In this document: one piece after another, positions 60,769 through 64,000 of the stretch
How positions within the stretch are numbered: position 1 is the stretch's first letter
How the letters are laid out: each line of letters starts with the position of its first letter
NCBI RefSeq assembly: GCF_017308975.1
Contig: NZ_JADWPD010000024.1
Location: forward strand, 62,001-126,000
Length of the DNA: 64,000 bases
Direction: 5' to 3'
Source: Amycolatopsis sp. MtRt-6
Lineage (GTDB): Bacteria; Actinomycetota; Actinomycetes; Mycobacteriales; Pseudonocardiaceae
Position numbers and translations under genes: made by a program
The notes under the pieces: model-generated
What the model was told of the DNA's origin: nothing
Database searches by the model: none
The model's input: the letters and a program-made list of their open reading frames with translations, nothing else

Positions 60769-61632
60769 ATGCCTTCTCCCGCCAGTGGCGTGCTCGCCGG
60801 CCGCACGGTCTCCCGCGTCGGCTACGGGGCGATGCAGCTCGAGCGCCTCCATGACGACCCCGCGGCGGCGGTCGCCCTCCTGCGCCGCGCGGTCGAGCTC
60901 GGCGTCGGCCACGTCGACACCGCCCAGTTCTACGGCAACGGCTTCGTCAACGGCGTCATCCGCGAAGCCCTCGGCGACGACGTCCTGATCGCCACCAAGG
61001 TCGGCGCCGATCCGGACCCCGGTGCGCCGATCCCGCTGCGCTTGGCGCAACGGCCGGAACAGCTGCGCGCGAGCGTCGAAGACAACCTCCGGTCGCTCGG
61101 GCTCGACCGGCTTCCGCTGGTCAACCTGCGCCGGGCGGACCGGCAGCCCGGCTTGCTCGCCGAGGGTGACCAGCGCGTCGACCTCGACGACCAGCTCGCG
61201 GCGCTGACGGCCCTGCGCGACGAGGGCAAGATCGGCGCGATCGGGCTCAGTGCCGTCACGCCGGACGTCCTGCGCCGGGCGCTGCCGGCGGGGATCGCCT
61301 GCGTGCAGAACTCCTACAGCCTCGTCGGCCGCGACGACGAAGAGATGGTGGAGCTGTGCGTCGCGGAAGGTGTTGCGTGGGTGCCGTTCTTCCCGTTGGG
61401 TGGCGCTTTTCCCGGGCTGCCGAAGGTGACCGACGAGCCCGCGGTGCAGGCGGCCGCGCGGGCGTTGGGCCGGACGCCGGCGCAGGTCGGGCTCGCCTGG
61501 CTGCTGCACCGGGCGCCGAACGTGCACCTCATCCCGGGGACCGCGAGTGCGGCGCACCTCGAGGCCAACCTGGCCGCGGCGGACATCGCGTTCGACGAGG
61601 AGACACTGGCCGAGCTGGACGCGATTCGGTGA
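60769..61632 (+). CDS. Aldo/keto reductase
   Basis: A 287-residue TIM-barrel oxidoreductase starting MPSPASGVLAGRTVSRVGYGAMQLERL at ATG 60769. Asp and Tyr of the catalytic set are in HVDTAQFYGNG and Lys in VLIATKVG. The usual His strand reads LPLVNLRR, with Asn in its place, as in one actinobacterial subgroup. NADPH contacts lie in VHLIPGTASAAHLEANLAA. It reduces carbonyls; the substrate is unknown. It should be repressed by the divergent TetR. Confidence 0.9.
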   Translation: MPSPASGVLAGRTVSRVGYGAMQLERLHDDPAAAVALLRRAVELGVGHVDTAQFYGNGFVNGVIREALGDDVLIATKVGADPDPGAPIPLRLAQRPEQLRASVEDNLRSLGLDRLPLVNLRRADRQPGLLAEGDQRVDLDDQLAALTALRDEGKIGAIGLSAVTPDVLRRALPAGIACVQNSYSLVGRDDEEMVELCVAEGVAWVPFFPLGGAFPGLPKVTDEPAVQAAARALGRTPAQVGLAWLLHRAPNVHLIPGTASAAHLEANLAAADIAFDEETLAELDAIR

Positions 61633-61690
61633 CACGTGGCCGAACGGTAGGCAACCGACTGGATCACGCCACCCGGCGTACGTTGGCAGC

Positions 61691-62632
61691 ATGTACACCG
61701 TTGCGGTGCTGGCGCTCGACGACGTCATCGCGTTCGATCTGGCCACGCCGATCGAAACGCTCGGCCGGGTCCGGCTGCCGGACGGCCGCGCGGGCTACCG
61801 GCTCGTCGTCGCCGGGCCGGAGCCGGTGGCCGGGGCCGGTCCGGTGAAGCTCACCGTCGAGGTGGGCCTCGACGAGGTGGCGCACGCCGACCTCGTCGTC
61901 GTCCCCGGGCGGAACGACCCGGACCGGCCGGTGCCGGACGGCGTGGCGGAGTTCCTGCGGGCCGCGGTGGCGCGCGGCACGCGGGTCGCCTCGATCTGCG
62001 TCGGCGCGTTCACCCTCGCCGAGGCCGGCCTGCTCGACGGGCAGCGGGCGACCACGCACTGGCTCGCCACCGACGAGCTGGCCCGCCGGTATCCCGCCAT
62101 CGACGTCGACCCGGACGCGCTCTACATCGACAACGGCCGGATCCTGACGTCCGCCGGCGCGTCGGCCGGGCTGGACATGTGCCTGCACATCGTGGAGCGC
62201 GACTACGGCGCCGCGGTCGCCGCCGACGCCGCGCGCCTGGCCGTCGCGCCGCTGCAGCGCACCGGCGGGCAGGGCCAGTACATCCTCCGCAACCGCCCGA
62301 CGTACCAGACCGCGACGCTGGAAAAGGCGCTCCGGTGGATCGAGGAGAACGCCCACCGCCCGCTCAGCCTGGCCGACGTCGCCGCCGCGGCGGGCATGAG
62401 CGCCCGGACGCTGACGCGGCATTTCCACGCCGAGACCGGGCAGAGCCCGATCCAGTGGCTGACCGGGGTGCGCCTCCGGCACGCTCAGGAGCTGCTGGAG
62501 CTCACCGACCACACGATCGACCGCATCGCCGGCCAGGTCGGGTTCCCGTCGCCGAGCAACTTCCGCGTCCAGTTCGCCCGGACCGTGGGGGTCAGCCCGA
62601 GCGCCTACCGGAAGACGTTCCGGCGCCGGTGA
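61691..62632 (+). CDS. GlxA family regulator (DJ-1/PfpI + AraC HTH)
   Basis: A 313-residue activator starting MYTVAVLALDDVIAFDLATPIETLG at ATG 61691. Residues 1-190 are a DJ-1/PfpI-like sensor with the nucleophile-elbow Cys in VASICVGAFTLAEAGLLDGQRATTHW. Residues 215-312 are the double AraC HTH (LSLADVAAAAGMSARTLTRHFHAETGQSPIQWLTGVRLRHAQELLE; IAGQVGFPSPSNFRVQFARTVGVSPSAYRKTF). Members regulate amine, carnitine or aldehyde metabolism. The target is not evident; the gene follows the reductase by 58 bp. Confidence 0.9.
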   Translation: MYTVAVLALDDVIAFDLATPIETLGRVRLPDGRAGYRLVVAGPEPVAGAGPVKLTVEVGLDEVAHADLVVVPGRNDPDRPVPDGVAEFLRAAVARGTRVASICVGAFTLAEAGLLDGQRATTHWLATDELARRYPAIDVDPDALYIDNGRILTSAGASAGLDMCLHIVERDYGAAVAADAARLAVAPLQRTGGQGQYILRNRPTYQTATLEKALRWIEENAHRPLSLADVAAAAGMSARTLTRHFHAETGQSPIQWLTGVRLRHAQELLELTDHTIDRIAGQVGFPSPSNFRVQFARTVGVSPSAYRKTFRRR

Positions 62633-62636
62633 TGTG

Positions 62637-63101
62637 TCAGCCCTGGTGTTCGGCGGCGATGTCGACGATCCAGGTGACGCCGAAGCGGTCGGTCACCATC
62701 CCGAACGCGGGCGCCCACGGGGCCGGGCCGAACTCCTCGATGACGGTCGCGCCGTCGACGAGCCCCTTCCACACCGGGGAGACCTCGTCGACGGTCGCCC
62801 CGCGGACGGACAGGAAGAACGGCTCCTTCGTGATCGTCGTGCCGTTCTCGCGGCGGGTGGCCGGCGCGGCCGGGGTGGCCGGTCCGTCGGTGCCCGGGAC
62901 GTCGTAGGCCATGACGCCGAAGCCGTTGTCCGCGGTGACCTGGCCGAACACCACCTTGCCCGCGTCCGGCAGCGCGGCGGGCATGCCGAAGTCGCCGTAG
63001 GTGACGATCGTGGCCCGGCCGCCGAAGACCGACGCGTAGAACTCGAGGGCCGCGCGGGCCTGTCCGGTGAAGTTGAGGTGGGCGGCTGCGGTGAGCGACA
63101 T
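62637..63101 (-). CDS. PhnB-like VOC (glyoxalase-fold) protein
   Basis: A 154-residue intact member of the family whose decayed relative lies at 11766. LNFTGQARAALEFYASVFGG, VMAYDVPGTDG and a C-terminal FGMVTDRFGVTWIVDIA are characteristic. The conserved acidic and His metal ligands of active glyoxalases are largely absent, so it may bind a small molecule rather than catalyse. It diverges from the WYL regulator. Confidence 0.85.
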   Translation of the reverse strand: MSLTAAAHLNFTGQARAALEFYASVFGGRATIVTYGDFGMPAALPDAGKVVFGQVTADNGFGVMAYDVPGTDGPATPAAPATRRENGTTITKEPFFLSVRGATVDEVSPVWKGLVDGATVIEEFGPAPWAPAFGMVTDRFGVTWIVDIAAEHQG

Positions 63102-63184
63102 GGTTGTTCCTTTTTCTGGGGTGTTCCGACGAGAGCCACCGTGTCAGCGGTAGCGGTCAGGGAACGTCCGCTTCTCGTGACACC

Positions 63185-64000
63185 ATGCAAGTCATGCCGG
63201 TCGCTTCCTCGACGGCGACCTCGGGTCGCCTGCTCTCGCTGCTGTCCCTGCTGCAGGCCCGCCGGGACTGGCCGGGCGCGCTGCTCGCCGGCCGGCTGGG
63301 CGTCAGCGAGCGGACCGTGCGCCGCGACGTCGACCGGCTGCGCGAGCTGGGCTACCCGATCCAGGCCGTCAAGGGACCGGAGGGCGGCTACCGGCTCGGG
63401 GCCGGGAGCCGGCTGCCGCCGCTGCTGTTCGACGAAGAGCAGGCGGTCGCGCTCGCCGTGGCGCTGCGGATCGCCGCCGGGACCGGCGCCGGCATCGAGG
63501 AAGCCGCCGTGCGGGCGCTGACCACCGTGCGGCAGGTGCTGCCCGCCCGGCTGCGGCAGCGCGTCGACGGGCTGCGGATCGCCGCGGCCGGGGGTTCCGC
63601 GATCCAGGTCGACACGGACGTCCTGCTCGTCCTGAGTGCGGCGATCCGGGCCACCGAGGAGGTGCGGTTCGGCTACGCGTCGCCGTCGCGGCCGGCGGAC
63701 GGCGAACCGCGGCGGGTGCAGCCGCACCACCTCGTCGTCCGAAGTGGACGGTGGTACCTGGTCGGGTGGGACGCCGTCCGCGCGGACTGGCGGACCTACC
63801 GCGTGGACCGGATGCGGCCGCGCGTCCCGAACGGCCCGCGGTTCACCCCGCGGGAGGTGCCGGGTGGCGACGTCGCGGCGTTCCTGTCCGCGCGGTTCAA
63901 GGATTCCGGCACCGATGCCTGGCCGTGCCGGGGCGAAGTGGTCCTCGCCAGGCCGGCGGCCGACGTGGCGCCGTTCGCCGGTGACGGGGTCGTCGAGGAG
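63185..64000 (+). CDS. WYL-domain (YafY-type) transcriptional regulator, 3' end missing
   Basis: Starts at ATG 63185 (MQVMPVASSTATSGRLLSLLSLLQARRDW) or ATG 63194; no ribosome-binding site is visible, so the message may be leaderless. The N-terminal HTH_11 is GALLAGRLGVSERTVRRDVDRLRELGYPIQAVKGPEGGYRLG; the WYL domain begins around RFGYASPSRPADGEPRRVQPHHLVVRSGRWYLVGWDAVRADWRTYRVDRM. At least 272 residues lie in the window and the frame is open at its end. The divergent VOC gene is the likely target. Confidence 0.88.
   Translation, partial: MQVMPVASSTATSGRLLSLLSLLQARRDWPGALLAGRLGVSERTVRRDVDRLRELGYPIQAVKGPEGGYRLGAGSRLPPLLFDEEQAVALAVALRIAAGTGAGIEEAAVRALTTVRQVLPARLRQRVDGLRIAAAGGSAIQVDTDVLLVLSAAIRATEEVRFGYASPSRPADGEPRRVQPHHLVVRSGRWYLVGWDAVRADWRTYRVDRMRPRVPNGPRFTPREVPGGDVAAFLSARFKDSGTDAWPCRGEVVLARPAADVAPFAGDGVVEE

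Overview
The window is very GC-rich, gene-dense DNA with frequent GTG starts, 4-bp stop/start overlaps and hairpin terminators without U-tracts. Together with the gene content (stressosome, many F420/deazaflavin-type, TetR, GntR and LacI genes, MsiK-type sugar transport without an ATPase gene) this points to an actinomycete chromosome, most likely a Pseudonocardiaceae such as Amycolatopsis; the genus is an inference. I see no rRNA, tRNA, phage, insertion sequence or CRISPR array.

Layout. 1-9.5 kb: a secreted serine protease cut by the window edge, an alpha/beta hydrolase, pirin, PhoU, a second SSB, a zinc-ribbon protein, a deazaflavin-type reductase, a class A penicillin-binding protein and a MarR/ABC efflux operon. 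9.5-18 kb: an ArsR/MDR oxidoreductase pair sharing a palindromic operator, a frameshifted VOC pseudogene, several small unknown proteins, an orphan sensor kinase and a carboxylesterase whose nucleophile elbow is altered. 18-23.7 kb: a three-subunit molybdenum hydroxylase operon facing a TetR gene with two matching operators, then about 800 bp of gene-free DNA with a G-rich repeat. 23.7-27 kb: methylmalonate-semialdehyde dehydrogenase, a Cgl0158-type barrel protein and a divergent GntR regulator (an inositol/valine-type catabolic fragment).

27-49 kb is the most coherent part. It looks like a general-stress island: lone QcrB and CtaD, two zinc alcohol dehydrogenases each with a small partner gene, a full RsbR-RsbS-RsbT stressosome operon with two PP2C phosphatases behind it and a MarR gene in front, a third PP2C gene, Hsp20 under a RheA-type double operator, a GSP39-like SDR, DUF3040 and DUF4383 membrane proteins, GlgX and manganese catalase. 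Seven of its transcription units carry the same SigB/SigF-type promoter, GNNT-N15/16-GGG(T/A)A(C/T/A), at a plausible distance from the start codon, although no sigma factor gene is present. I propose that the stressosome governs a SigB-like factor encoded elsewhere and that these units are its local regulon.

49-59.6 kb is a plant-polysaccharide region: a GH54/CBM42 arabinofuranosidase, an SGNH esterase, a LacI regulator with three copies of one palindromic operator, a sugar ABC importer (binding protein and two permeases, no ATPase), a GH63-like glycosidase and a GH12 endoglucanase. 59.7-64 kb holds a small membrane protein, a TetR/aldo-keto reductase pair with twin operators, a GlxA-type regulator, a VOC protein and a WYL-type regulator that runs off the end.
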